Below are positions 28,825 to 36,961 of a stretch of 40,218 bases of DNA, in pieces; within the stretch, counting starts at the first letter, position 1, and every line of letters starts with the position of its first letter. Under the pieces are notes generated by a model. That model was given only the letters and a program-made list of their open reading frames with translations, was not told where the DNA came from and made no database searches. The DNA lies in NCBI GenBank assembly GCA_022826585.1, contig JAJDUR010000005.1:1-40218 (forward strand). Reading direction: 5' to 3'. The stretch is from Dehalococcoidia bacterium (lineage in GTDB: Bacteria; Chloroflexota; Dehalococcoidia; Tepidiformales; Tepidiformaceae). The position numbers and the translations under genes were made by a program.

Positions 28825-29931
28825 ATGCGGATCGACGATGTCTTCCTGACGACCTTCGGCTGGGATGTGCCCCACGGCGCCTATCCCGGCTCCTCCATCG
28901 CCTACGGGGGCGAGCGCCAGATGGGCGTGCTCACCATCCGCACCGACGAGGGCCTCGAAGGCCACTCCTTCCTCGGCTCCGCCAGCCGCGACGCCACCAT
29001 GGACGCCGAAGCGGTGCTGACCCTCCTGAAGCCCGTCGTAATGGGTCAGAACCCGCTCGACATCGGGCGCTTCTGGCACGCCATGTGGAAGCGCCGCCGG
29101 GGCGCTTCCTTCCGCGCCATCGGCGCCGTCGACGTCGCCCTCTGGGACCTCGCGGGGAAGATCGCGGGCCTGCCCGTGCACCGCCTGCTCGGCTCGTGCC
29201 GCAGCTCCGTGCCCGCCTACGCCAGCTCCGCCGCCCTGCCCTCCCCCGAGGCCTACGCCGAGGAGGCGAAGTCGTTCCGGGATCGGGGCTGGACCGCCTA
29301 CAAGATCCACCCCGACACGCGCCCGCTCGTCGACGTCGACATCTGCCGTGCCGCCCGCGAGGCCGTCGGCCCCGACATGCGCCTGATGCTCGACTCCGTC
29401 TGGGCGTACAGCTACGAGGACGCCGTCCGCGTGGGCCGCGCTATCGAGGACCTCGACTACTACTGGTACGAGGACCCGCTCGAGGAAGAGGACATCTACG
29501 GCTACGTGAAGCTGCGCCAGAAGCTCGACATCCCCATCCTCGCGACAGAGTTCGCGCCGGCCAGCTTCTACGGCATGCAGCAGTGGGTGCAGCAGCAGGC
29601 CACCGACATCCTGCGCGGCGACGTCGCCGTCTCCGGCGGCATCACCGCCCTCCACAAGATCGCCAACCTCGCCGACGCCTTCCGCATGAAGTGCGAGGTC
29701 CACCACGGGGGCAACTCGCTCAACAACGTCGCCAACCTGCACGTCATCATGGCCGTCAACAACTGCGAGTACTTCGAGGTGCTCCTGCCCGACGCCGCCC
29801 AGAAGTACGGCCTCGTGAACGACATCGAGGTCGATGCCAACGGCCTCGTCCACGCCCCCGAGGAGCCGGGCCTCGGCTACGAGATCGACTGGGACCTCGT
29901 CCGCGCCCGCCAGATCAGCGAGCTCCGCTAG
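28825..29931 (+). CDS. Mandelate racemase/muconate lactonizing (enolase superfamily) protein
   Basis: 368 residues from ATG 28825, with GGGAGGGAG ~5 nt upstream and TACGAT (28791-28796) as the -10. The capping domain is followed by a TIM barrel. Visible catalytic pieces are YKIHPD (~160-165, a K-x-H variant of the K-x-K base motif), metal-ligand Asp in LMLDSVWAY (~188), Glu in YEDPLEEED (~214), Glu in ATEFAP (~241), and the His in VHHGGNS (~292). This set fits an acid-sugar dehydratase or a related lyase; the exact substrate cannot be read from the sequence. RAIGAVDVALWDLAGKIAGL is the typical N-to-barrel linker. The 3' end overlaps the convergent DUF2283 gene by 17 nt. Confidence 0.88.
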   Translation: MRIDDVFLTTFGWDVPHGAYPGSSIAYGGERQMGVLTIRTDEGLEGHSFLGSASRDATMDAEAVLTLLKPVVMGQNPLDIGRFWHAMWKRRRGASFRAIGAVDVALWDLAGKIAGLPVHRLLGSCRSSVPAYASSAALPSPEAYAEEAKSFRDRGWTAYKIHPDTRPLVDVDICRAAREAVGPDMRLMLDSVWAYSYEDAVRVGRAIEDLDYYWYEDPLEEEDIYGYVKLRQKLDIPILATEFAPASFYGMQQWVQQQATDILRGDVAVSGGITALHKIANLADAFRMKCEVHHGGNSLNNVANLHVIMAVNNCEYFEVLLPDAAQKYGLVNDIEVDANGLVHAPEEPGLGYEIDWDLVRARQISELR

Positions 29932-30142
29932 CGCCGCCCTCGGGCCTGGGTCGGTCCTCGATACCAGTGAAGGCGTTGAGGTCGAGGCGACGCGAGGCGT
30001 GGTCGATGTCGATGCCGGCGACCCCGCCCTCCGCGTTGACGTCGAGAACGACGCCGTCGGCGACCTCGAACGAGTCCACGCCCGGCTCGGTGTCGAGGTC
30101 GATGTAGAGGGAATCGTTGCCGCGGTCGTACAGGAGTTTCAC
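29915..30142 (-). CDS. DUF2283 family protein
   Basis: 75 residues from GTG 30142, with GGGGAG ~8 nt upstream. It begins MKLLYDRGNDSLYIDLDTEP, then FEVADGVVLDVNAEGGVAGI, DIDHASRRLDL. The family is small and functionally uncharacterised, typically a single beta-rich domain, and some members sit next to toxin genes. Its 3' end overlaps the enolase-superfamily gene convergently. The OsmC stop lies 17 nt upstream on the same strand, so the two could share a transcript. Confidence 0.82.
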   Translation of the reverse strand: MKLLYDRGNDSLYIDLDTEPGVDSFEVADGVVLDVNAEGGVAGIDIDHASRRLDLNAFTGIEDRPRPEGGASGAR

Positions 30143-30159
30143 TTTCTGGCTCCCCACGC

Positions 30160-30687
30160 CTACTCCGTGACCAGCGTGACCGTGTTCGGTTCCCGCACCA
30201 GCTTCGAGAGGGGGCAGCGCTCGGCGGCGTAGGTGTGCAGCGTCGCGACCTGCTCGCTGGTTGCGTCGGGAGCCTCCAGCGACACCCGCGCCGTGATGTC
30301 GAACGGCAGGTCGGGGTCGTCGCTCTCGATGCCGAGGAAGTGGGCGTCGTTGTTCGACGAGCTGACCGTCACCTCGACCCGGTCGAGGGGGATGTCGAGC
30401 GTGGCGGCGGCGATCAGGTAGGTGTGCGTGAGGCACGTGCTGATGACCCCGCAGAACAGCTCGGGCGAGCTCGGCCCCAGCCCCTGCCCCCCGAAGTCGG
30501 GGCCCGAGTCGCCGATGAGCTCCCAGTCGCGCATGCGCATCTTGCGCACGCCCGTGGCGTCGTCCGCGACGCACGTGGCCGAGACGGTCTCGCGCCATTG
30601 CTCGCCGCGCGGCTTGGCCGCGGCCGCCGCGCGCATGGCCTGCGCCTTCTGGCGCAGGTAGTCGCGAAGCCCGCGGCCCTCGCTCAT
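30160..30687 (-). CDS. OsmC family peroxiredoxin-like protein
   Basis: 175 residues. OsmC/Ohr proteins reduce organic hydroperoxides with two cysteines. SPELFCGVISTCLTHTYLIA holds the first reactive Cys in the long helix, and AAERCPLSKLVREPNTVTL holds the second. The N-terminal arm (LRDYLRQKAQAMRAAAAAKP) is longer and more basic than in minimal OsmC. It lies just downstream of cysS, separated by an 81-nt GC-rich stretch of repeated gctcg units (30688-30768). Confidence 0.87.
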   Translation of the reverse strand: MSEGRGLRDYLRQKAQAMRAAAAAKPRGEQWRETVSATCVADDATGVRKMRMRDWELIGDSGPDFGGQGLGPSSPELFCGVISTCLTHTYLIAAATLDIPLDRVEVTVSSSNNDAHFLGIESDDPDLPFDITARVSLEAPDATSEQVATLHTYAAERCPLSKLVREPNTVTLVTE

Positions 30688-30768
30688 GGGCCTGGCAGGT
30701 GCTCGGCTGCTGCGCGCTCGCTCATTTCCGCTCGCTCCGCTCGTTCGCTCGACTGCTGGCGCGCTCGC

Positions 30769-32130
30769 TCAACGGAACGACCACTCCGTGCCCTCGGGGC
30801 CGTCCTGCAGCTCGACGCCCAGCTCGACCAGCCGGTCGCGAACGCGGTCCGCGAGCGCGTACTGCTTCGCCGCGCGCAGCTCCGAGCGGAGCTCGACCAG
30901 CAGGTCGACGAACGGCGCCGCGTTCTCGTCCTTGTGCGGGGGCTCGTGCAGCGTGAAGCCGAGCACGCCCGCCAGCTCGCGCAGCGTCGCCTGCGCGTCG
31001 CTGGCGTCGTGGCCCTCGTCGTGGGCGCGGTTGATCGCGCGCGCCAGGTCGAACAGCGCGGCCAGGGCGCGCGGCGTGTTCAGGTCGTCGTCCATCGCCT
31101 CCGTGAAGCGCTCGCGTGCTTCCGTGGAGTCGATGGCGTGGCCGTTGGCCACCCCCTTCGAGAACGCCGCCTGCCGCAGGCGCTCGGCCCCCGCGCGGGC
31201 CGAATCGAGCGCCTCCTCGCTGTAGGTGACCGGGCTGCGGTAGTGGCTCGTCACGATGAACATCCGCAGCGCGTCCGTCCCGTAGCGGTCCAGCACCTCG
31301 TCGATGCCGATGATGTTGCCCACCGACTTCGACATCTTCTCCTCGCCCAGTTGGAGCAGCGCGTTGTGCATCCAGAAGTTGGCGAAGGATGCCCGTCCGG
31401 TGAACGACTCGCTCTGCGCGATTTCGTTCTCGTGGTGCGGGAAGATCAGGTCCGCCCCGCCCCCGTGGATGTCGATCTGCTCGCCGAGGGCGCCTACCGC
31501 CATCGCCGAGCACTCGATGTGCCAGCCCGGGCGCCCCGGCCCCCAGGGGCTGTCCCAGTGCGGTTCTCCCGGCTTCGCCCCTTTCCAGAGGGCGAAATCG
31601 AGGGGGTCGTCCTTCAGCTCGCTCAGGTCCACCCGCGCGCCGCTGCGGAGGTCATCCACGGCCCGCTTCGAGAGCTTCCCGTAGTCCGCTTTCTCGCGAA
31701 CGCGGTAGTAGACGTCGCCGCCCGACTCGTACGCGGCGCCCTTCGCCACCAGCTCCTCGATGAAGCCGACGATGTTCGGAATCTCCTCCGTCGCGCGCGG
31801 GTATTCCGTCGCCGGCAGCACGTTCAGGCGCGTGAGCTGGGCCATGTACGCCTCCGAGAAACGCTCCGCCAGGTCCGATACCGCCTCTCCCGTCTCGTGG
31901 GAGCGTTCGATGAGCTTGTCGTCGATGTCCGTGAAGTTCTGGATGTGGCGAACGGCGTACCCCCGCCACTCCAGGTAGCGGCGCAGCACGTCGAACACGA
32001 TCGAAAAGAGCGCGTGGCCGAGATGGGCCTCGCTGTAGGGCGTCACGCCGCAGACGTAGAGGCGGACCTCGTCCGCGATCGGCTCGAGTTCGCGTTTCTC
32101 GCCGGTCAGGGTGTCCCGCAGCTCCAGCAT
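30769..32130 (-). CDS. cysS: Cysteinyl-tRNA synthetase
   Basis: 453 residues from ATG 32130; the longer upstream frame overlaps cysE and is not used. It charges tRNA-Cys. Class I features are YVCGVTPYSEAHLGHA (first Zn ligand Cys and the HIGH-type motif), IQNFTDIDDKLI, WHIECSAMAVG, GADLIFPHHENEIAQSE (Zn ligands), and EEKMSKSVGNI (KMSKS loop). The C-terminal DALR/anticodon region (~360-453) contains DDLNTPRALAALFDLARAIN. It follows cysE with only 2 nt between stop and start, so the two are coupled: one makes the cysteine precursor and the other uses cysteine for translation. Confidence 0.96.
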   Translation of the reverse strand: MLELRDTLTGEKRELEPIADEVRLYVCGVTPYSEAHLGHALFSIVFDVLRRYLEWRGYAVRHIQNFTDIDDKLIERSHETGEAVSDLAERFSEAYMAQLTRLNVLPATEYPRATEEIPNIVGFIEELVAKGAAYESGGDVYYRVREKADYGKLSKRAVDDLRSGARVDLSELKDDPLDFALWKGAKPGEPHWDSPWGPGRPGWHIECSAMAVGALGEQIDIHGGGADLIFPHHENEIAQSESFTGRASFANFWMHNALLQLGEEKMSKSVGNIIGIDEVLDRYGTDALRMFIVTSHYRSPVTYSEEALDSARAGAERLRQAAFSKGVANGHAIDSTEARERFTEAMDDDLNTPRALAALFDLARAINRAHDEGHDASDAQATLRELAGVLGFTLHEPPHKDENAAPFVDLLVELRSELRAAKQYALADRVRDRLVELGVELQDGPEGTEWSFR

Positions 32131-32132
32131 GG

Positions 32133-32834
32133 TCAGGTGCGCGGGGGCGCTTCGGCTTGCGAGCGCTCCTCGCCGTGGTGGTCGTCGTGCAGCCCGTCGA
32201 CGTGGTCCTCGAGGTGCGCGAGCAACTGGCGCAGCTCGTCCACGCGCTCGTCGAGCTGGTTCAGGCGGTCCCACTCCGGGTCGGGCAGGCGTTGCATCAC
32301 GCCGTTCGAGTCGTCGTGAAAGGCCACGATGTGGCCGGGCACGCCCACGATCGTGGCCTGCGCGGGCACGTTCGTGATCACGACCGAACCCGCGCCGATG
32401 CGCGCGTTCTCGCCGATCTCGACTGCCCCGATCACCTTCGCCCCCGCGCCCACGACGTTGTTGCCCCGCAGCGTCGGGTGGCGCTTCGTGCGGCGCGTGC
32501 TCGTGCCGCCCAGCGTGACTCCCTGGTAGATGGTCACGTCGGGGCCGATCTCCGTCGTTTCGCCGATGACGATGCCCATCCCGTGGTCGATCACGAAGCG
32601 CGGGCCGATGGTCGCCCCGGGGTGGATCTCGATGCCGGTGATGAAGCGCACGAACTGCATGATGCCGCGCGGGATGAAGGGCAGGCCGCGCCGGTGGAGG
32701 GCGTGCGCGAGCCGGTGCGCGAGCCGCGCGTGAAAGCCGGGGTAGAAGAGCACGACCTCGGTCGCGCTCGTGGCCGCCGGGTCGCGTTCCATCGTTGCGC
32801 GGATGTCGTCGCGGATCTCGCTGAGCACGGACAT
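32133..32834 (-). CDS. cysE: Serine O-acetyltransferase
   Basis: 233 residues. It acetylates serine to O-acetylserine, the direct precursor of cysteine. The N-terminal helices (SVLSEIRDDIRATMERDPAA) lead into the left-handed beta-helix of hexapeptide repeats: IEIHPGATIGPRFVIDHGMG, VIGETTEIGPDVTIYQGVTL and GGTSTRRTKRHPTLRGNNVV. A typical catalytic His lies in IDHGMG. The C-terminus (~185-233) is an unusual charged, His-rich extension (LEDHVDGLHDDHHGEERSQ) beyond the common end. It is the first gene of the cysE-cysS unit. No T-box is recognisable upstream. Confidence 0.93.
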   Translation of the reverse strand: MSVLSEIRDDIRATMERDPAATSATEVVLFYPGFHARLAHRLAHALHRRGLPFIPRGIMQFVRFITGIEIHPGATIGPRFVIDHGMGIVIGETTEIGPDVTIYQGVTLGGTSTRRTKRHPTLRGNNVVGAGAKVIGAVEIGENARIGAGSVVITNVPAQATIVGVPGHIVAFHDDSNGVMQRLPDPEWDRLNQLDERVDELRQLLAHLEDHVDGLHDDHHGEERSQAEAPPRT

Positions 32835-33022
32835 GGGGTTCGCTACCTCTCGGGACTGGGCGGTGTGGGGCTGCCGTCGGGGACCGCTAGACGCGGGACC
32901 CCGCCATACAGGTGCAACGTCGCTGTATGCCGTCCGAAGAGTGCGTCATGGCTGTCGAGCTTACGTCAGGTAACGGGCTACTGGCTATTGGCCGGTAGTT
33001 GTTGGACGCCCTGACACGACTC

Positions 33023-33087
33023 GGGTCAGCTCCTATCCCGCGATTGCGGGAAGGCGCCCCGTGAAGGGGACCGTTCGGAGCTGACCC
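33023..33087. repeat. Three-way-junction structured element in the cysE-coaBC gap
   Basis: GGGTCAGCTCC (33023-33033) pairs perfectly with GGAGCTGACCC (33077-33087). Inside are two hairpins, TCCCGC-GATT-GCGGGA (33036-33051) and CCCC-GTGAA-GGGG (33057-33069). The 375-nt gap (32835-33209) has no gene but also holds CTACTGGC/GCCGGTAG (32978-32998) and GCAGG/CCTGC around TGCGTTCG (33141-33158). This may be a dispersed palindromic repeat or a structured RNA upstream of cysE. I cannot name a family. Confidence 0.6.
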
Positions 33088-33209
33088 TATCCGCTGGCAG
33101 TGTCGGGCTTGGGTCTTCGCATTGTCAACGACTAGCCCCCGCAGGTGCGTTCGCCTGCCGTCTCGCCCGGAGAGAAGTGCTAGTAGATGCGTTGACCCCT
33201 GCGTTCGCC

Positions 33210-34445
33210 CTACCCCAGACGCGCGACCACCCGGTCCAGGATCGCGTGCGCGACGGCGTACTTGCTCAGCAGCGGCAGCCGCTCCGCCTCGCCGTCGCGG
33301 TGGAAGATGGTGACCTCGTTCGTCTCCGTGCCGAAACCGCTGCCTGCTGCGGTCACGTCGTTCGCGACGATCAGGTCGGCGCGCTTCGCCGTGAGCTTGG
33401 CGGTGGCGTTGGCGTGGAGGTTCTCCGTCTCGGCGGCGAAGGCCACCCGCACGCCGCCCCCCGGCAGCGTCGAGATGATGTCCGGCGTCTCCGTGAGCTC
33501 CAGCATCATCTCGTCTTCGCTCAGGTCCGCCTTCTTGATCTTCTGGCCGGAGGCTTCGAGCGGCCGGAAGTCCGCCGGCGCGGCCGCCATCAGCAGCGCG
33601 TCGCAGCGCTTCGTGAGCGGCTCCAGCGCGCCCAGCATCTCCTCGACCGTTTTCACGTCGACGCGCTCGACGCCGTACGGCGTCGTCAGGGGCGAGGGTC
33701 CTGTCACCAGCGAGACCCGTGCCCCCCGGTCCCGCGCGGCGGCCGCGATGGAGAAGCCCATGCGCCCGCTCGATCGGTTGCCGATGTAGCGCACCGGGTC
33801 CAGCGGTTCCTGGGTGCCCCCCGCGGTCACGATGACCGAGCGCCCGCAGAGGTCCCCTTCGCGGCGCCCGATGGCGGCGCGCACCGCCCCCAGGATCGCC
33901 GGTGTTTCGGCCAGCCGTCCCGCCCCGAACCGTCCGCTCGCGAGGCGCCCCTCCGCCGGCCCCACCACCTCGATGCCCCGCTCGACCAGCGCCGCCACGT
34001 TCGCCTCCACCGCCGCGTTCTCCCACATCTGCGAGTCCATCGCGGGCGCGACGATGACCGGGGCGGTTGTCGCGAGCGCCGTTAGCGTCACCATGTCGCC
34101 CCCGCCCCCGTAGGCGAGCCGCGCCAGGCAATCGGCCGTGGCTGGCGCGACCAAGAAGGCGTCGACGCGGCGCGCGACCTCGACGTGGGCCTCCGCCTCC
34201 TCCGTCTCGAACATGTCGACGATGGCTTCGTGGCCCGTGAGGGACTGGAAGGTGAGCGGCGCGATGAAGCGCGTGGCCGCCTCCGTCATCAGCACCTCGA
34301 CGCTCGCGCCCGCCTGCCGCAGCTTGCTCGAGAGGTCGGCGGCCTTGTAGGCGGAGATGCTGCCGGTGACGCCGAGGGCGATGGATCGCCCGTCGAGCGG
34401 GCGCTCGCGATAGGTTCCGGTGGTCTCAGCCTGCGTTGTGGTCAT
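33210..34445 (-). CDS. coaBC: Bifunctional phosphopantothenoylcysteine decarboxylase / phosphopantothenate-cysteine ligase
   Basis: 411 residues from ATG 34445; the longer frame upstream overlaps coaX. It performs two steps of CoA synthesis: adding cysteine to 4'-phosphopantothenate (CoaB) and decarboxylating the product with FMN (CoaC). The CoaC half (~1-190) shows VTGSISAYKAADLSSKL, AEAHVEVARRVDAF with the active His, APATADCLARLA, and APAMDSQMWENAAV, a form with Asp where E. coli has Asn in PxMNxxMW. The CoaB half (~200-411) shows VTAGGTQEPLDPVRYIGNRS, SSGRMG, APADFRP and IVANDVT. It overlaps the coaX end by 20 nt, forming a CoA-synthesis operon. Confidence 0.94.
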   Translation of the reverse strand: MTTTQAETTGTYRERPLDGRSIALGVTGSISAYKAADLSSKLRQAGASVEVLMTEAATRFIAPLTFQSLTGHEAIVDMFETEEAEAHVEVARRVDAFLVAPATADCLARLAYGGGGDMVTLTALATTAPVIVAPAMDSQMWENAAVEANVAALVERGIEVVGPAEGRLASGRFGAGRLAETPAILGAVRAAIGRREGDLCGRSVIVTAGGTQEPLDPVRYIGNRSSGRMGFSIAAAARDRGARVSLVTGPSPLTTPYGVERVDVKTVEEMLGALEPLTKRCDALLMAAAPADFRPLEASGQKIKKADLSEDEMMLELTETPDIISTLPGGGVRVAFAAETENLHANATAKLTAKRADLIVANDVTAAGSGFGTETNEVTIFHRDGEAERLPLLSKYAVAHAILDRVVARLG

Positions 34446-35193
34446 AGATGAGGCGCAGCCCCTGCAGTGTGAGATTCTGATCGACGGTGTCGAGCACGTC
34501 GGTCTCGGCGGCAATCTCGCTCGCCCAGCCGCCCGTGCCGATGACGGTGGCGCCGCCGCCCAGCTCCTCCTGGAAGCGCGCCACCATGCCCTCCACCAGC
34601 CCCACGTAGCCGAGCAGGATGCCCGATTGCAGGGCGTGCGTGGTGTTCCGCCCGATCGCCGCGGGCGGCCGTTCGAGCTGCACGCGCGAGAGCATCGCCG
34701 CGCGGCTGAAGAGCGTTTCGCTGGCGATGCCGATGCCCGGCGCGATCGCTCCGCCCAGGTAGTCGCCGTCCGAGTTGACGGCGTCGAACACCGTGGCCGT
34801 GCCGAAGTCCACGACGATGGCGGGCGCGCCGTAGAGCTCGATGGCGGCCACCGCATCGACGATGCGGTCGGCGCCCACCTGGCGCGGGTTGTCGTAGAGG
34901 ATGCGCACCCCCGTGCGCAGCCCGTGCCCGACGACCACGGCGTCTTCGCCGAAGTAGCGCGCGCACACGCGCTGGAACGTGGACAGCAGGGGAGGAACGG
35001 CGCAGCCGATGATGCAGGCGTCGACCGACTCGGCGGTCAGGTCGCTCGTGGCGAGCAGGTTCAGCATCAGGACGCCGTACTCGTCGGCCGAGCGCTCCGC
35101 TTCCACCCCCACACGCCAGGTCGCGGCGAGGTCGTCACCCGCGAACAGTCCCATGTGGACCGAGGTGTTGCCGATGTCCAGGGCGAGGAGCAT
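34426..35193 (-). CDS. coaX: Type III pantothenate kinase
   Basis: 255 residues from ATG 35193, about the typical CoaX length. It phosphorylates pantothenate, the first committed step of CoA synthesis. The ASKHA-fold phosphate motifs are visible: MLLALDIGNTSVHMGLFAGD at the start, GADRIVDAVAA (~100), VVDFGTATVFDAVN (~120), and GGAIAPGIGIASETLF (~138). Type III kinases lack the Walker P-loop and are not inhibited by CoA; this is family knowledge. Its end overlaps coaBC, so the product pathway runs directly into the next gene. TAGGCT (35238-35243, minus) is a likely -10. It is divergent from proA. Confidence 0.94.
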   Translation of the reverse strand: MLLALDIGNTSVHMGLFAGDDLAATWRVGVEAERSADEYGVLMLNLLATSDLTAESVDACIIGCAVPPLLSTFQRVCARYFGEDAVVVGHGLRTGVRILYDNPRQVGADRIVDAVAAIELYGAPAIVVDFGTATVFDAVNSDGDYLGGAIAPGIGIASETLFSRAAMLSRVQLERPPAAIGRNTTHALQSGILLGYVGLVEGMVARFQEELGGGATVIGTGGWASEIAAETDVLDTVDQNLTLQGLRLIYDHNAG

Positions 35194-35237
35194 GTTCCCG
35201 CCGGCTCTGGGCTCCCGAGGAGTCCCGTGCTGCTTAA

Positions 35238-35284
35238 AGCCTAGGCGCGCACCGGACGTACACACAACAGGAAGGGGCTACACT
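35238..35284. promoter_or_regulatory. Divergent promoters of coaX and proA
   Basis: Minus strand: TAGGCT at 35238-35243, ~45 nt before the coaX ATG. Plus strand: TACACT at 35279-35284, 7 nt before the proA ATG at 35292 (leaderless). The 98-nt gap holds both. Confidence 0.5.
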
Positions 35285-35291
35285 TACCTCC

Positions 35292-36572
35292 ATGACCACC
35301 ACCCTGTCGCGCGTCCGCGAGCAGGCGGAGGCGGCTCGCAGCGCTTCCCGCGCCCTCGGCGTCGCTTCCACCGACGCCAAGAACGATGCGCTCGAGCGCA
35401 TCGCCGTGCTCCTGCTCGAGCGCGAATCCGAGATCCTTGCGGAGAACGCAAAGGACCTCGCGGCGGGCCGCGAGGCGGGGCTCGACGACTACTTCCTCGA
35501 GCGCCTCACGCTGACGCCCGCGCGCATCGCCGGCATGGCTGCCGATACGCGCCACATCGCTTCCCTGCCCGACCCCGTGGGCGAGACGATCGACGCGCGC
35601 ACGCTCCCGAACGGCCTCCAGATCTCGCGCAAGCGCGTGCCCCTGGGCGTCGTCGCCTGCATCTACGAGTCGCGTCCCAACGTCACCATCGACATCGCCA
35701 CCCTCTGCCTCAAGAGCGGCAACGCCTCCGTCCTGCGCGGTGGCAAGGAGGCCGTGCACAGCAACGCCGTGCTCGGCGACGTGCTGAGGGACGCCCTGCA
35801 AGGCTCGGAGCTTCCCGCCGAGTCCGTGCAGGTGATCCGCGACCCCGACCGCGCCCACGTGGACGAGATCCTGGCCATGCACGACGTCATCGACCTGGTC
35901 GTGCCGCGCGGCGGCGCCGGGCTCATCGACTACGTGCGCCAGAATGCGACGATGCCCGTCGTCGCGCACGGCGAGGCCGTCTCCCACACCTACGTCGACG
36001 CCGAGGCCGACCTGGCCATGGCGCTCGAGGTGGTCGACAACGCCAAGACGCGGCGCTACAGCATCTGCAACGCCCTCGACACCCTGCTCGTGCACGAGGC
36101 GGTCGCGCCCGAGCTGCTGCGCTCCGTGGGCGAGCGCTGGGCGGGGACCGTCACCCTCCTCGGCGAGGGCAACGCCCTCGACCTGCTGGAAGGGCTCTCG
36201 GTCCCCGGCCTGAACGTGGAGCACGCGGGTCCGGACGCTTGGGACACCGAGCACCTCGCCCTGCGCGCGGGCGTGCGCGTCGTCGCCTCGATGGACGAGG
36301 CGCTCGCGCACATCGAGGCGCATGGCAGCAAGCACAGCGAGGCGATCATCACCGACAGCTACGAGAACGCCATGCGCTTCACGTCCGAGGTCGATGCCGC
36401 CGTCGTCTACGTGAACGCAAGCACGCAGTTCACCGACGGCGCCCAGTTCGGGCTCGGGGCCGAGATCGGCATCTCCACCCAGAAGATGCACGCCCGCGGG
36501 CCCATGGGCCTCGTCGAGCTCACCAGCTATAAGTGGATGGTCCTCGGCCAGGGGCATGTGCGGCCCCTGTAG
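35292..36572 (+). CDS. proA: Gamma-glutamyl phosphate reductase
   Basis: 426 residues, the standard ProA length. This NADPH-dependent enzyme of the ALDH superfamily reduces gamma-glutamyl phosphate to the semialdehyde in proline synthesis. Visible features are KRVPLGVVACIYESRPNVTI, the cofactor segment SGNASVLRGGKEAVHSN, LVVPRGGAGLIDYV, TRRYSICNALDTLLVH with the catalytic Cys, and the C-terminal TQFTDGAQFGLGAEIGISTQ. It starts leaderless, 7 nt after TACACT. The kinase gene proB is not next to it, unlike in many bacteria. Confidence 0.96.
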   Translation: MTTTLSRVREQAEAARSASRALGVASTDAKNDALERIAVLLLERESEILAENAKDLAAGREAGLDDYFLERLTLTPARIAGMAADTRHIASLPDPVGETIDARTLPNGLQISRKRVPLGVVACIYESRPNVTIDIATLCLKSGNASVLRGGKEAVHSNAVLGDVLRDALQGSELPAESVQVIRDPDRAHVDEILAMHDVIDLVVPRGGAGLIDYVRQNATMPVVAHGEAVSHTYVDAEADLAMALEVVDNAKTRRYSICNALDTLLVHEAVAPELLRSVGERWAGTVTLLGEGNALDLLEGLSVPGLNVEHAGPDAWDTEHLALRAGVRVVASMDEALAHIEAHGSKHSEAIITDSYENAMRFTSEVDAAVVYVNASTQFTDGAQFGLGAEIGISTQKMHARGPMGLVELTSYKWMVLGQGHVRPL

Positions 36573-36643
36573 GCGCCCGCTCTGCGACCATAGGGACGAG
36601 CCACTCCAACCTGACAACCTGAAGGCCAGCGGGAGCGTGGAAC

Positions 36644-36961
36644 GTGATCAGCTTCGACCGTGAGGTGCGGACCCCCCACTCCGAGACCTACACCATCCTC
36701 GACGACGGCGAGATCGTCGGTCGCGTGGACCTGCACCTCCAGGGACCCAACATCCACGCCACCCTCTGCACCACCCCCGACGCCAGCGACGACCGCGTGC
36801 GCGAACTCATCGACGCCGTCGACGAGCAGCTCGCCATGACCGCCGACCCCTATCGCGAGGACTTCATCGTCACGGTCTGGAAGGGCGTCCCGGCCGGCGT
36901 GTACGGCGACGCCGAAGCCGGCGAGGACACGATCAGCCTCGGGGAGATCGGCGAGAGCTAG
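36644..36961 (+). CDS. Hypothetical protein, beta-rich
   Basis: 105 residues from GTG 36644, with GGGAG ~9 nt upstream. It reads MISFDREVRTPHSETYTILD, DGEIVGRVDLHLQGPNIHAT, LCTTPDASDDRVRELIDAVD and DFIVTVWKGVPAGVYGDAEA. Alternating strands and a central helix suggest one small soluble alpha/beta domain. It is not recognised. The high GC and codon use match the host. Its stop TAG shares the palindrome CTAG (36958-36961) with the stop of the next, convergent gene. The 71-nt gap after proA contains no clear terminator. Confidence 0.65.
   Translation: MISFDREVRTPHSETYTILDDGEIVGRVDLHLQGPNIHATLCTTPDASDDRVRELIDAVDEQLAMTADPYREDFIVTVWKGVPAGVYGDAEAGEDTISLGEIGES

Noticed and set aside
30688-30768. Repeated gctcg units downstream of cysS and similar gcgagcg units at 400-430
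   Set aside because: Low-complexity GC-rich DNA common in such genomes. No fixed unit, period or pairing strong enough to call a feature.
32835-33209. T-box or cysteine-related riboswitch before cysE
   Set aside because: No T-box TGGN-CC bulge motif or specifier loop could be identified. The structure is described only as an unknown element.
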